Source: Haliscomenobacter sp.
Lineage (GTDB): Bacteria; Bacteroidota; Bacteroidia; Chitinophagales; Saprospiraceae
Reading direction: 5' to 3'
Assembly (NCBI RefSeq): GCF_016718685.1
Contig: NZ_JADKCX010000006.1
Span: forward strand, 94,853-158,852
Length of the DNA stretch: 64,000 nt
Shown: piece after piece, positions 1-8,734 of the stretch
How the letters are laid out: every line of letters starts with the position of its first letter
Position numbering within the stretch: position 1 is the first letter of the stretch
Notes under the pieces: generated by a model
Seen by the model: the letters and a program-made list of their open reading frames with translations, nothing else
Told to the model about the DNA's origin: nothing
The model's database searches: none
Program-made: the position numbers and the translations under genes

Positions 1-135
1 GACAAGGGTTTGCGCACTGAGATGATTTCCATTCGGGATTTTGGACAATTCAACCCACTTTTTGACAATTCAACCTGGGAAGGACGCAGGAAAAACCGGC
101 GGGTGGACATTATTGTTTGGCCGCCAATACAATAA
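1..135 (+). CDS. OmpA/MotB-like C-terminal domain, 3' end only
   Basis: The first 44 codons are an open frame entering from the left edge and ending at TAA (133-135). The peptide ends with an N-S-T-W-E-G-R-R-K-N-R-R-V-D-I-I-V stretch. This matches the conserved last strand and helix of the OmpA/MotB peptidoglycan-binding domain, whose usual form is N-x-T-x-x-G-R-x-x-N-R-R-V. In that family the domain holds an outer-membrane or periplasmic protein against the cell wall. The start and any N-terminal domain lie outside the window, so the full protein cannot be named. It converges on bshA, and the 56 bases between them hold nothing I recognise. Confidence 0.6.
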   Translation, partial: DKGLRTEMISIRDFGQFNPLFDNSTWEGRRKNRRVDIIVWPPIQ

Positions 136-191
136 ATCCGTGATTGCTTTTTAAGCAGAGAAACCTTTTTTGTGAAAAATAATACCTCTAG

Positions 192-1324
192 TCAATACAC
201 CGTAGCTTTCAAAATCGACTCGTAATACGCCTCGTACTTTGGCAAAATCTCCTGGATGTCAAATCGTTTCGCCTGGGCCAGGGCGTTCTCTCGGAACCGT
301 GCCAGGACTTCATCATCGCTCAAAATGAAAATGGCATGCCGTGCCATATCTTCTACATCGCCAACGTTGCTCAGAAAACCCGTTTCGCCATGAATGTTCA
401 CTTCGGGCAGACCGCCCGCGTTGGTAGAAATTACGGGCACTTCACAAGCCATGGCCTCAAGGGCCGCCAAGCCAAAACTTTCGCTCTCAGAAGGCATGAT
501 GAATACATCAGCTACAGCCATCAATTCTTCAATGGCGTCTTGTTTGCCCAGAAAACGTACGTCATCAATAATGTCTAGTTCACGGCAGAGGTCTTCGGCA
601 GCACGGCGTTCCGGGCCGTCACCGATGAAGAGCAATTTGGATGGCATCTGCTGATTGACGCGGTAAAACACCTGTACCACATCGTTGATGCGTTTTACCT
701 TGCGGAAATTGGAGACGTGGATGAGAATCCGTTCTCCTTTGGGTGCAATCGCTTTTTTGAAATGGTCTTTGTTGCTTTTGCGGAAGCGCGAAAAATCAAT
801 AAAGTTGTAAATCACTTCAATCTCGCGGGTGAGGTTGAAGGTATCGTACGTTTGTTGACGCAGGCTTTCGGACACAGCGGTTACACCATCCGATTTGTTG
901 ATGGAAAACTCAACCACCGGGGCAAAAGATTTGTCTTTGCCTACCAACGTGATGTCGGTACCATGTAGGGTAGTGACCACCGGGATGTAACGACCCTGGG
1001 TCAGCAGGATTTTTTGGCCATGTAGGCCACCGCTGCGTGCGGGATGGCATAGTGTACATGCAGCAGATCAAGGCCTTCGTGCTGCACCACATCGACCAGT
1101 TTGCTGGTGAGTGCGGTATCATATGGCGTATATTCAAAGAGCGGATACTGCTCGGTATCTACTTCATGGAAATATACATTTTCGTGGAAATGGGTGAGAC
1201 GAGCTGGACGTTTATAGGTGATGAAATGGATTTCGTGTCCATTTCTGGCCAAAGCAATGCCTAATTCCGTCGCCAATACGCCGCTACCGCCATAAGTGGG
1301 GTAACATACAATACCAATTTTCAT
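192..1324 (-). CDS. bshA: N-acetyl-alpha-D-glucosaminyl L-malate synthase BshA, interrupted by one frameshift
   Basis: This is a GT4-family glycosyltransferase that joins GlcNAc from UDP-GlcNAc to L-malate, the first step of bacillithiol synthesis in the cytoplasm. The N-terminal half starts MKIGIVCYPTYGGSGV at 1324, with the glycine-rich donor-site loop, and runs to HVHYAIPHAAVAYMAKK. The second half resumes at PVVTTLHGTDITLVG, characteristic of BshA, and includes the PSESESFGLAALEAMACEVPV block that binds the sugar nucleotide. The frame breaks in the T run at 1010-1015 (A6 on the coding strand); one extra A restores an uninterrupted protein of about 377 residues, the usual BshA length. The M at 1420 gives an unsupported 32-residue extension. 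The lesion is probably a homopolymer sequencing error. The gene follows the molybdopterin oxidoreductase on the same strand. Confidence 0.88.
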
Positions 1325-1460
1325 ACCTATCAGGTTTCTAAGAGCTTGTCTAAGTAGGTTTCCAGGTTCGTTGTGGAATCTTGTTATGGATACAATTGAA
1401 CGGGTAAAAAGTTGAATCATGCAACAGCGCTTGCCTTAAAACTCAGGCAATAAAAAATCA

Positions 1461-3551
1461 TTACCTGGCAATCCCCACCTGTACCCGTACCCCACTAAAG
1501 GCCGCATTTCCGGTCAATTCATCCAACACAAACTCATCCGTCAGGTCATTGATGCTGACTCCGGCATGCTGTTTGGCCACGTCAAGTTCAACGCCCTCGC
1601 GGGCGTGCCCATAACCATGGGGCATACAGACTACCCCGGGCATGATGTCGGCGCTGATTTCGATGGGCAATTCAATCTCACCCACGCGAGAACTGACTTT
1701 TACAGTCTGCTGGTTTTCCAAACCTAAATGGAGGGCGTCTGTAGGGTGCATGTGCAGGGTACAGCGATTGCGGCCCCGCATCAAACGGGTGCTGTTGTGC
1801 ATCCAGGAGTTGTTGTCGCGCAGGTGCCTGCGGCCAATGAGCAAAAAGGGGAAATCCTGGGATGGCGAATGGTCTGCCAATAATTCATTGGCTCGGGTTA
1901 AATCCTGGAGCAATGCTGCGGGTGTCAGGGGAATTCGTTTGCCCGGAATAAACAAACGTTGGGGCAAACAGGGCTGCAATGGCCCTAGATCAACCCCATG
2001 TGGCTGGTCATTCAATTGATCCAATGAAAGGCCGTAAGGGCCGTACATCAAACCGAGGTTCAATTTCACTTCCGGCGGCTCCGCCTGAAAAACTTCATTA
2101 TTCCCATTGAGGCGATGGGCCAGTTCCTGGTAAATTTCGTAGTCGTGTCGAGCCTCTGCGGCTTTTTCAAACAAAGCTGGCGAATATTTGGCGGTATTGC
2201 GCACGGCCAATACATGAAAAGTCAGGTCGTAATGCGGCACTTCCAATCCGGTTGCGGGAGGCAAAATGATGTGGGCATGGCGGGTGGTTTCGTTGATGTA
2301 AATGTCGATGCTCACCATGAAGTCCAGATTGGCCAGGGCTTTTTCCAATTGGGTGCCATTGGGCGTCGACAAAACGGGATTCCCACAACTGGTGATCAGG
2401 GTGCGAATCTGTCCTTCTCCCGGTGTCAACATTTCTTCGGCCAGTGCGGCCACCGGAAGTTCACCTAGTGATTCCGGCAAACCCCGTACCCGGGAGTTCC
2501 AGCGCCGGAATTTTTGCTCGTATTTTCCCCGCGCAATAAAATCGACCGCAGGTTGCGTAAACATGGCTCCTCCTGCACGGTCTAAATTGCCCGTAAGGAT
2601 GTTGATGGCGCTGATCAGCCATTGACAAAGACCACCGTAAACCTGGGTGGACACCCCCACCCGGCCATAACAGACGGCACTTTCGGCTTGCGCGAAATCG
2701 CGTGCCAGCTGCCGAATGTCTTTCGCCGCTATTCCGGTAGCTGGGGCTACTTTTTCGGGGGTATAAAATGCAGTGGCATTACGCAGTTCTTCCACCCCAT
2801 CGGTAAAATCAGCCAGATGCCCCAGGTTGACCAGTCCTTCCGCAAACAAGGTCTGGATCATGGCCAACAAGAGCAAGACATCAGCATTGGGGCGAATGAA
2901 GTGGTGGACGTCGGCTTTTTCGGCAGTTTCGGTGCGCCGAGGGTCGATCACGACAATTTTTCCGCCCCGTTTTTGGATCGCTTTAAGCCGGGCGGCCACA
3001 TCCGGAACCGTCATCATGCTGCCATTCGAAGCAATGGGGTTGCCGCCAATGATGAGCATGAATTGGGTACGGTCGATATCGGGAATGGGAATGAGCAAAG
3101 GATGTCCAAACAATTGCCAGGAGGCATAATGGTGCGGCAATTGATCGGTAGAAGTAGCGGAGTACAGGTTTTTGCTGCGCAGCGATTTGGCAAAGGCTGG
3201 CGAGTTCAGCGTAGTGCCCAGGTTGTGGATGGATGGATTGCCTTGGTATAAGGCTACCGCGTTGTGGCCATACGCGGCCTGGGTACTTTGAATGCCTTCC
3301 ACTACGGCATCCATGGCTTCTTCCCAGCTGATTTTTTGCCAGCCCTGTGCCGTTCTTTTGACGGGCGTTTTGAGGCGATTGGGGTCTTCATATATGTCTT
3401 TAAGGGCAACCGCTTTAGGGCAAATATGGCCACGGCTGAAAGGGTCTTGTTTGTCTCCGGCAATGCTCGTGATCTGGCCGTTTTCCAGCTTTATTTCGAG
3501 GCCGCACATGGCTTCGCAGAGGTTGCAGTTGCGGTAGTGGGTTTGCGACAT
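1461..3551 (-). CDS. molybdopterin-dependent oxidoreductase (formate dehydrogenase/nitrate reductase superfamily)
   Basis: The 696-residue protein has the catalytic-subunit layout of the Mo/W-bisMGD oxidoreductases. The N-terminal 4Fe-4S domain has C9-x2-C12-x3-C16-x27-C44. A central bisMGD-binding region follows (GGNPIASNG, VVIDPRRTETAEKAD), then a C-terminal molydopterin dinucleotide-binding domain with LLIGRRHLRDNNSWMHN and VCMPHGYGH. No twin-arginine leader is present, so the enzyme is probably cytoplasmic. Where formate dehydrogenases carry Sec or Cys as metal ligand, the sequence reads SATSTDQLPHHYAS with no Cys. The substrate therefore cannot be inferred, and neither formate nor nitrate should be assumed. 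No electron-transfer partner or molybdenum cofactor gene lies beside it. It is upstream of bshA, 136 bases apart. Confidence 0.85.
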   Translation of the reverse strand: MSQTHYRNCNLCEAMCGLEIKLENGQITSIAGDKQDPFSRGHICPKAVALKDIYEDPNRLKTPVKRTAQGWQKISWEEAMDAVVEGIQSTQAAYGHNAVALYQGNPSIHNLGTTLNSPAFAKSLRSKNLYSATSTDQLPHHYASWQLFGHPLLIPIPDIDRTQFMLIIGGNPIASNGSMMTVPDVAARLKAIQKRGGKIVVIDPRRTETAEKADVHHFIRPNADVLLLLAMIQTLFAEGLVNLGHLADFTDGVEELRNATAFYTPEKVAPATGIAAKDIRQLARDFAQAESAVCYGRVGVSTQVYGGLCQWLISAINILTGNLDRAGGAMFTQPAVDFIARGKYEQKFRRWNSRVRGLPESLGELPVAALAEEMLTPGEGQIRTLITSCGNPVLSTPNGTQLEKALANLDFMVSIDIYINETTRHAHIILPPATGLEVPHYDLTFHVLAVRNTAKYSPALFEKAAEARHDYEIYQELAHRLNGNNEVFQAEPPEVKLNLGLMYGPYGLSLDQLNDQPHGVDLGPLQPCLPQRLFIPGKRIPLTPAALLQDLTRANELLADHSPSQDFPFLLIGRRHLRDNNSWMHNSTRLMRGRNRCTLHMHPTDALHLGLENQQTVKVSSRVGEIELPIEISADIMPGVVCMPHGYGHAREGVELDVAKQHAGVSINDLTDEFVLDELTGNAAFSGVRVQVGIAR

Positions 3552-3630
3552 GATGGAGGATTTGAGGGGAAGGTACGTTTTTTTGTATAAGTTTAGCCCC
3601 CGCCTGCGGCGGATGAGACGAGAATAATTG

Positions 3631-3912
3631 CCCGCAGATCACGCAGATTTAGATACTTCTGCCGTAAATGTTTAGCACCCCACCTGCGGTGGAGTGTTTT
3701 TTAGAAATTTAGCCACAAATGACACAAATTTTCACAAATTAGGACACAAACTTGCGTTTGTGCTTCCGACACGAACGAAGTTCGTGCCTTATTTTGTGGA
3801 AATTTGTGTCCTTTGTGGCTGAAAAAAATGTTGTCGCGCTTCGCCGAAGGCGAGGTGCTAAACAATTACCTTCTCCCAATAATAATCTGCGTAAATCTGC
3901 GTGATCTGCGGG
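3631..3912. repeat. nested inverted repeats in a 411-base gap
   Basis: The gap 3552-3962 has no credible gene. A 21-base arm at 3631-3651 is repeated exactly, inverted, at 3892-3912 (cccgcagatcacgcagattta and its complement). Inside it, 3711-3732 pairs with 3799-3820 (ccacaaatgacacaaat type, nearly perfect). Small hairpins such as cacgaacgaagttcgtg, cgcctgcggcgg and ccgccgtaggcgg lie between and around them. The whole could extrude as a large cruciform or end transcripts in both directions. The 'ccacaaa-gacacaaa' wording recurs in the hairpin at 28422-28505, so it is a dispersed motif. Confidence 0.7.
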
Positions 3913-3962
3913 GGGAATACACATAAATTCCGCCGTAGGCGGTGCAGAATTCTGAATGAATT

Positions 3963-4649
3963 TCACTCCGGACACACAAACTGAAACCCAATCCCGTGCA
4001 CATTCTCAATCTTTATCCCTTCATCCTTTTGCAAGTACTTCCGCAAGCGGGAAATAAACACATCCAAGCTGCGGCCCAGGAAATAATCGTCTTCACCCCA
4101 AATCTGCTCAAGGATGGCCGAACGGCGGATCACCTGCCCGCGATTGCTCATCAGGTAGCGGAGCAAATCGGCTTCGCGTTGGGTCAGGCGGCGAATTTCC
4201 CCATTCTGCTCCAGCGTGAGGTTGGTATAATCAAAAAGGTATTTCCCGATGCGGCTCATTTTGGGCATCTGGGGCGCCACCATGTGCCGGCGACGCAAAA
4301 AGATTTCCACTTTGAGCAACAATTCTTCAATGCTGTAGGGCTTCGTGAGGTAATCATCGCCACCAATGCGCAAGCCTTCCAGGCGGTCTTCTTTTAAGGA
4401 TTTGGCACTCAGGAACAAAATTGGCACCTCGCCATCGTACTTACGGATTTCTTTGGCCAGGGTAAAGCCATCCACTTCGGGGAGCATGACGTCCAGAATA
4501 CAAAGATCAAAACGTTGGTTTTTAATCAAGTCCATGGCTTCTTTGCCATCGGCACAACAAGTGATTTGGTAGCCGTTCAGCTCCAGATTGTCGCGGGTGA
4601 CAAAGCTCAAACTGGCATCATCTTCAACGTACAGCAGGTGCGCCTTCAT
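3963..4649 (-). CDS. OmpR/PhoB-family response regulator
   Basis: A 228-residue transcription factor with an N-terminal receiver domain (residues about 1-120) and a C-terminal winged-helix DNA-binding domain (about 130-226). The acidic pocket is VEDD (9-11) and the phospho-acceptor is D53 in LCILDVMLPEVDG; the conserved Thr/Ser-Lys pair is in LFLSAKS. The output domain shows LTQREADLLRYLMSNRGQ and VFISRLRKYLQKD, typical of OmpR-type recognition and wing elements. It begins inside the last four bases of the upstream kinase gene (ATGA-type overlap at 4646-4649), which indicates translational coupling and one cognate pair. The signal and target genes cannot be read from the window. Confidence 0.93.
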   Translation of the reverse strand: MKAHLLYVEDDASLSFVTRDNLELNGYQITCCADGKEAMDLIKNQRFDLCILDVMLPEVDGFTLAKEIRKYDGEVPILFLSAKSLKEDRLEGLRIGGDDYLTKPYSIEELLLKVEIFLRRRHMVAPQMPKMSRIGKYLFDYTNLTLEQNGEIRRLTQREADLLRYLMSNRGQVIRRSAILEQIWGEDDYFLGRSLDVFISRLRKYLQKDEGIKIENVHGIGFQFVCPE

Positions 4650-5944
4650 AAACGAGTGTGTTTTTGGGATGGGAACGTGGAATCAGAATGGCGAAACAGG
4701 TACCCTTGATCTGCTTCACTTTGCAGCCGAATTTTCCAGCCATGCGCAAAGCAAATTCGCTGTACGTAGTACAAGCCCAATCCAAATCCTTTTACATTAT
4801 GTACATTCCCCGTAGGGATTCGATAAAATTTTTCAAAAACCTTGGTCTGGTACTCTTTGGCAATGCCAATCCCTTGATCCTGAATTTTGAGTTGCACTGA
4901 TGCAGTGCCGCTGGGTTGTAAGTCCAGCTCAAGATTCGGGGCATCTTTGCTGTATTTGATGGCATTATCGAGCAAACTGTGCAGGAGGTTGGTCAAATGA
5001 AAGCGGTCGGCCCAGATGGGTTCCAGGTCTTCTGCCAGGTTCAACTTCAGTGTTCCTCCCCGTTCCTGGATGCGCAAACGAACGCTGCTGGTCACCGTGA
5101 GGATCAAATCTTGCAAGTCGACCCATTCCTGGCGGAGGTCAAAATTGTCTTTTTCAAAACGGGCAATGTCCAATACCCGCTCCACTTGCTGATTGAGGCG
5201 GGTATTCTGCTCTTTGATGATTCCCGCGTATTGGAACAAACGTTGGTCTTTTTGTACCTCGGCGTGTTTGAGAAACACGTCGGCAGCAATTTGGATGGTG
5301 GAAAGCGGCGTTTTGAACTCGTGGGTCATGTTGTTGATGAAATCCTTCTGCATTTCCGAAAAACGCTTTTGCCGAAAAATGACCCACAGCGAATAAGCGA
5401 AAAACAACACGGTTACAAACAAGATTCCCGTCATGGTCAGGGCAATCTGCATTTTGCCAAACAGGAAATTGCTGCGGTTGGGAAACCTTACCCCGAAGTA
5501 ATAAGTAAATTCCTGATCGGAGGGCAAACTGCGCTCCTGGGCGCTGGGCAAGTTGTCCTGTTTGTCGTAAGCACAATAATCACCGTACACCATCTGGCCA
5601 TTGCTGCAATCAAATACGGCGTATTCAAAATCGATGCGCAACTGCTGGCGCTCCAATTCTTTTTGCAAATAAAACTCCAGCGCCACCGGATCAATTTCCG
5701 TTTCGGTATTGACGATGTAGTAGTTGGCACTGCGTTGTTTGATGAGGTTGCGGGCGGGCAAGGAAATATCGCCCATCTTGGCGATGGACTGCGCCACGCG
5801 ATACAAGGCGCTGTGTACCCGCTCGTTGAATTCTTCTTCGTTGTTGTTCCAGGTATTGACTACCCAATACGTCTGCAAAGACAGTATCCCGATGATGGCC
5901 ATCACCCCCAGGAAAAACACGCGGAGAATTTGGACGTCTTTCAT
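4646..5944 (-). CDS. two-component sensor histidine kinase
   Basis: A 432-residue membrane kinase. Transmembrane helices lie at about residues 8-28 and 168-190, enclosing a periplasmic domain of about 140 residues with two Cys that may form a disulfide. The HisKA dimerisation helix follows, with phospho-acceptor H208 in FINNMTHEFKTPLSTIQ. The HATPase domain then shows the N box (LLHSLLDNAIKYS), G1 box (IQDQGIGI) and G2 region (GFGLGLYYVQRI). The periplasmic domain matches no sensor family I can name. The gene overlaps its response regulator by four bases. A 14-base-arm hairpin (5954-5986) sits just upstream of the start codon. Confidence 0.93.
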   Translation of the reverse strand: MKDVQILRVFFLGVMAIIGILSLQTYWVVNTWNNNEEEFNERVHSALYRVAQSIAKMGDISLPARNLIKQRSANYYIVNTETEIDPVALEFYLQKELERQQLRIDFEYAVFDCSNGQMVYGDYCAYDKQDNLPSAQERSLPSDQEFTYYFGVRFPNRSNFLFGKMQIALTMTGILFVTVLFFAYSLWVIFRQKRFSEMQKDFINNMTHEFKTPLSTIQIAADVFLKHAEVQKDQRLFQYAGIIKEQNTRLNQQVERVLDIARFEKDNFDLRQEWVDLQDLILTVTSSVRLRIQERGGTLKLNLAEDLEPIWADRFHLTNLLHSLLDNAIKYSKDAPNLELDLQPSGTASVQLKIQDQGIGIAKEYQTKVFEKFYRIPTGNVHNVKGFGLGLYYVQRICFAHGWKIRLQSEADQGYLFRHSDSTFPSQKHTRL

Positions 5945-5953
5945 ATTGGGATT

Positions 5954-5986
5954 GGCAATGCACCAAAGTTTTTTTGGTGCATTGCC
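5954..5986. repeat. perfect hairpin upstream of the histidine kinase
   Basis: Arms ggcaatgcaccaaa (5954-5967) and tttggtgcattgcc (5973-5986) are exact complements around a five-base loop. It lies 10 bases upstream of the kinase start on the minus strand and downstream of lgt. It could act as a terminator or attenuator in the leader of the kinase message; the T run is inside the stem-loop rather than after it, so a classic intrinsic terminator is not shown. Confidence 0.6.
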
Positions 5987-6010
5987 TGCATGATTTCAGC
6001 CAAGTTTGTC

Positions 6011-6127
6011 AACCCCCGACCCCTGAAGGGGAGTACATTCTTGATTAATCAAATATTATGCCTTTTCTAGCAGAAAGCATTGATGCAGATTTACCGGGAA
6101 TGTACTCCCCTTCAGGGGTCGGGGGTT
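6011..6127. repeat. 30-base perfect inverted repeat between lgt and the kinase
   Basis: The arm at 6011-6040 (aacccccgacccctgaaggg then gagtacattc) is repeated exactly as its complement at 6098-6127, with 57 bases between. It occupies the gap between the end of lgt and the two-component operon. A repeat this long and exact is more than a terminator needs. A short look-alike (ccccttcaagggtc) occurs near 8473. Confidence 0.75.
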
Positions 6128-6187
6128 GGTAAACCAATGCACAATTCTACACTGAAGGCTCAATTATTTTTCGGAACAATAAAGTTC

Positions 6188-7003
6188 CTAAGTCGTCGCC
6201 TTCCCTGGCCGCAACACAAAGTACACCCCAATCAACACAAAAGGAATACTGAGCAATTGGCCAGTTGACAATACATTATTGAATGCGGTTTCAAAACCAC
6301 CCTGGCTGCTTTTGAAATACTCCATGATGAAGCGGATGCCCCAAATGAAGATCATAAACAAGCCAAACAGGTAGCCCAACTTATGGCGTTTTTCGGTGCG
6401 CCAGTAGGTATAATACAGAACAACAAAACTGATCAAATAGCTTAAAGACTCATACAATTGCACTGGGTGCCGGGCTAAACCGTTGGGTCCATCCACCTTT
6501 TCAAAAATAAAGCCCCAGCTTACCGTAGTTGGGTTGCCGAGAATTTCCGAGTTCATCAAGTTGCCTAGGCGGATGAAACAACCCGCCAAAGCCGTGGGCA
6601 CCACCACCTTATCCAGAATCCAGAGCAAGGGTTTTTTGGAAACCCGTTTGGAAAAAATCCACAAAGAAAGGATGACGCCAATGGCCCCCCCGTGGCTGGC
6701 CAAACCGCCTTTCCACACTTGTGGAATTTCGGCCAGGTGCTGGCTGTAGTAGGGCCAGTCGTAAAAAAACACATGCCCCAGACGAGCACCAACCACTGCG
6801 CCCACCACGATGTAGACGAAGGCTTTGTCTAGCCATTCTTCGGGCGCTTTTTCTTCCAGAAACATTTTGCGCACAATGAACAAACCGGTCAGGAAGCCGG
6901 AGGCAAACAATAGACCATACCAACGCAGGGTAATCGGACCTATCGAAACTATTTCTGGAGAAGCGTTCCAGTGGACGAAATTCAAGAGCATAGATTCTGG
7001 CAT
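6188..7003 (-). CDS. lgt: prolipoprotein diacylglyceryl transferase
   Basis: Lgt transfers diacylglycerol from phosphatidylglycerol to the lipobox cysteine of prolipoproteins in the inner membrane, the first step of lipoprotein maturation. The 271-residue length is typical. Family landmarks are visible: the IRWYG-like ITLRWYGLLFASGF, GARLGHVFFYDW, the GGLASHGGAIG loop, the essential-Arg signature written here as CFIRLGNLMNSEILGNPT, and RHPVQLYESL. Seven hydrophobic segments are spread along the protein. A second in-frame Met four codons in (MLLNFVHW) is an alternative start. Several lipoproteins in the window (for example the SdiA-regulated-like protein) would be substrates. The gene stands alone, divergent from the ECF sigma gene. 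Confidence 0.95.
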   Translation of the reverse strand: MPESMLLNFVHWNASPEIVSIGPITLRWYGLLFASGFLTGLFIVRKMFLEEKAPEEWLDKAFVYIVVGAVVGARLGHVFFYDWPYYSQHLAEIPQVWKGGLASHGGAIGVILSLWIFSKRVSKKPLLWILDKVVVPTALAGCFIRLGNLMNSEILGNPTTVSWGFIFEKVDGPNGLARHPVQLYESLSYLISFVVLYYTYWRTEKRHKLGYLFGLFMIFIWGIRFIMEYFKSSQGGFETAFNNVLSTGQLLSIPFVLIGVYFVLRPGKATT

Positions 7004-7140
7004 TGTTGTTAACAGCGCTCAATTATAGTACAAATCGAGCAAAAAATGGGAACTTGTTGTAATTTTTTACTTTAATTGACAACTCATTAACTAGTCGTTG
7101 TTCTGGCTAAAACATTACAAGAGCCAGCTAATTTTATTTT

Positions 7141-7629
7141 GTGGAGAAAGAATTCGTCCAGCTCGTACAACGCAACGCGGGGATCATTCATAAAGTCATT
7201 CAGCTTTATGTGGAGCATCCCGAAGATCGGCGCGACCTCTATCAAGAGGTATTGCTACAGGCTTGGAAGTCCTACGCTGGCTTCAAGGGGGAATCCCTTT
7301 TTTCCACCTGGTTGTACCGCATCAGCCTGAATACCGTACTGACCTTTCGCCGCCGCCAAAAAGTAGTGTACACTGAACTCCCGAGCCAATACGATCAGTC
7401 TGCCGAGCATACAAGCCCGCCAATGGAGGATAGTGAACTGCTCCTGTTGGCCATCAAACAGCTCAATGAAATCGACCGCGTGATCATCACCCTGCACCTG
7501 GATGGATACGAAAATGAAGAGATTGCCCAGGTCACTGGCCTGAGCAAAAACAATGCTACCGTGCGTTTGCACCGCGCCAAACAAGCCGTTGTGCAACGCC
7601 TGAAAACCTGGACCACTAGCAAAATTTGA
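7141..7629 (+). CDS. ECF-type RNA polymerase sigma factor
   Basis: A 162-residue sigma-70 family protein with region 2 (about residues 8-75; HPEDRRDLYQEVLLQAWKSY and GESLFSTWLYRISLNTVLTF) and region 4 (about 105-155; LDGYENEEIAQVTGLSKNNA and VRLHRAKQAVVQRL helix-turn-helix). It lacks regions 1.1 and 3, as ECF sigmas do. The only in-frame start near the conserved region is GTG at 7141. It sits six bases before a four-helix membrane protein that probably belongs to the same transcript and may modulate it. No recognisable zinc-binding anti-sigma (HxxxCxxC) is present. It is divergent from lgt. Confidence 0.9.
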   Translation: MEKEFVQLVQRNAGIIHKVIQLYVEHPEDRRDLYQEVLLQAWKSYAGFKGESLFSTWLYRISLNTVLTFRRRQKVVYTELPSQYDQSAEHTSPPMEDSELLLLAIKQLNEIDRVIITLHLDGYENEEIAQVTGLSKNNATVRLHRAKQAVVQRLKTWTTSKI

Positions 7630-7635
7630 GGGACT

Positions 7636-8259
7636 ATGGATCTACAGCAAGAATGGAATAAACTACAGGAAACGAACCTGGCCGCTCCGCCACTGCCCGA
7701 GGCCGAGATCCTCGCGGCCTTGCAGCAGCGCTCGCGCGCACCACTGGCGGGGGTGGAGCGGGTGATCAAATTCCGGCTGTATGCGGTGGTCGCGTATTTG
7801 CTCCTGGCCCTGGCATTCCTGTTGTTCAACTGGAATTACCCCGAAAAATTCCCCATTGCCAGCATTGTTTTAGGCTATTACGTGGTCGCTTTGGTGTTCA
7901 GCGCCGGGCAGCTCTGGCATTTGCGACAGCATGAAGTGGGCATGGACGGCGATCTTTTGCATACCCTCGAAGCGTATTACCGCATCGTCAAAAACAGCCT
8001 GCGCATCGATGCCATTGCGGGCTGGTTCATTTATCCGATGTCTTTTGCCTTGGGCTTTTTTTACGCCTTGATCCGCCCGGATCGGGGGGTAGTGGAGGTA
8101 TTGCAGACGCCCAAGTTTTTCATTCCACTGTTCGTGGGGATGCTGATCGTGACCCCACTGTTCTGGTGGTTTACACGGCTCATCAATCGCAAGATGTTTG
8201 GGAATTTGATGACGCAATTGGAGGAGAATATTGAGGAGTTGAGTGGGAAAGACTCGTGA
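7636..8259 (+). CDS. four-helix membrane protein paired with the ECF sigma factor
   Basis: I do not recognise a named family. The 207-residue protein has a soluble N-terminal segment of about 40 residues (MDLQQEWNKLQETNLA onward), then four hydrophobic segments at about residues 48-66, 75-97, 125-150 and 155-178, and ends in an acidic tail (EENIEELSGK). The six-base gap from the sigma gene and shared strand make a two-gene operon likely. Small membrane proteins in this position often act as anti-sigma factors by binding the sigma with their cytoplasmic N terminus. That role is inference from position only. Confidence 0.75.
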   Translation: MDLQQEWNKLQETNLAAPPLPEAEILAALQQRSRAPLAGVERVIKFRLYAVVAYLLLALAFLLFNWNYPEKFPIASIVLGYYVVALVFSAGQLWHLRQHEVGMDGDLLHTLEAYYRIVKNSLRIDAIAGWFIYPMSFALGFFYALIRPDRGVVEVLQTPKFFIPLFVGMLIVTPLFWWFTRLINRKMFGNLMTQLEENIEELSGKDS

Positions 8260-8734
8260 GAACGATTAGAATATTGACTTGTACATCGAGTGAAAATCGT
8301 ACTGTTCACAGGCAAGCCCGACTCCTCAGGCTACCCATTTTATACAAATATGCATTGCTGGCAAGATTTTTACTGGTGACTGCCCAACGACACCTGGGAG
8401 GGCGTACATTCAGGTAAGTTAAAACGCTGCCTTTTGCTCAAAAAGGTAGAATCTTCAAAAGGTCGCTGTCTCCCCTTCAAGGGTCAAAACATTTTGGCGC
8501 AGCCAAAGGTAAGATGCTCACTAAACAGAACCCATCTACCCCTCCCTAAAGGGGTTCGGAAGCTCAAGGCAGAAAGCCTCAATCCACTCTTGCCCCAAAA
8601 CCTAGCCCCAACCAAAAAATCCACCCAATAGATACCCCAATTTTTAAAAAACAACAATTTCCACCCCACCCCTTCTCCCATATCCCATTTTTCCTATATT
8701 TATTCCCCATACCATCAACCCACAACCTCTTACT
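8260..8734. other. gene-free stretch
   Basis: These 475 bases hold no supported reading frame, RNA gene or long repeat. There are short pyrimidine-rich blocks (ccccttcaagggtc near 8473, cccctccctaaaggggt near 8540) that can form small hairpins. The last 60 bases are A/T-rich and probably include the promoter of the WD40-caspase gene, but no clear TAnnTTTG element was found. Confidence 0.5.

Noticed and set aside
4979..6070. Plus-strand frame of 363 codons
   Set aside because: It is the antisense shadow of the histidine kinase, with no domain match and with low-complexity content.
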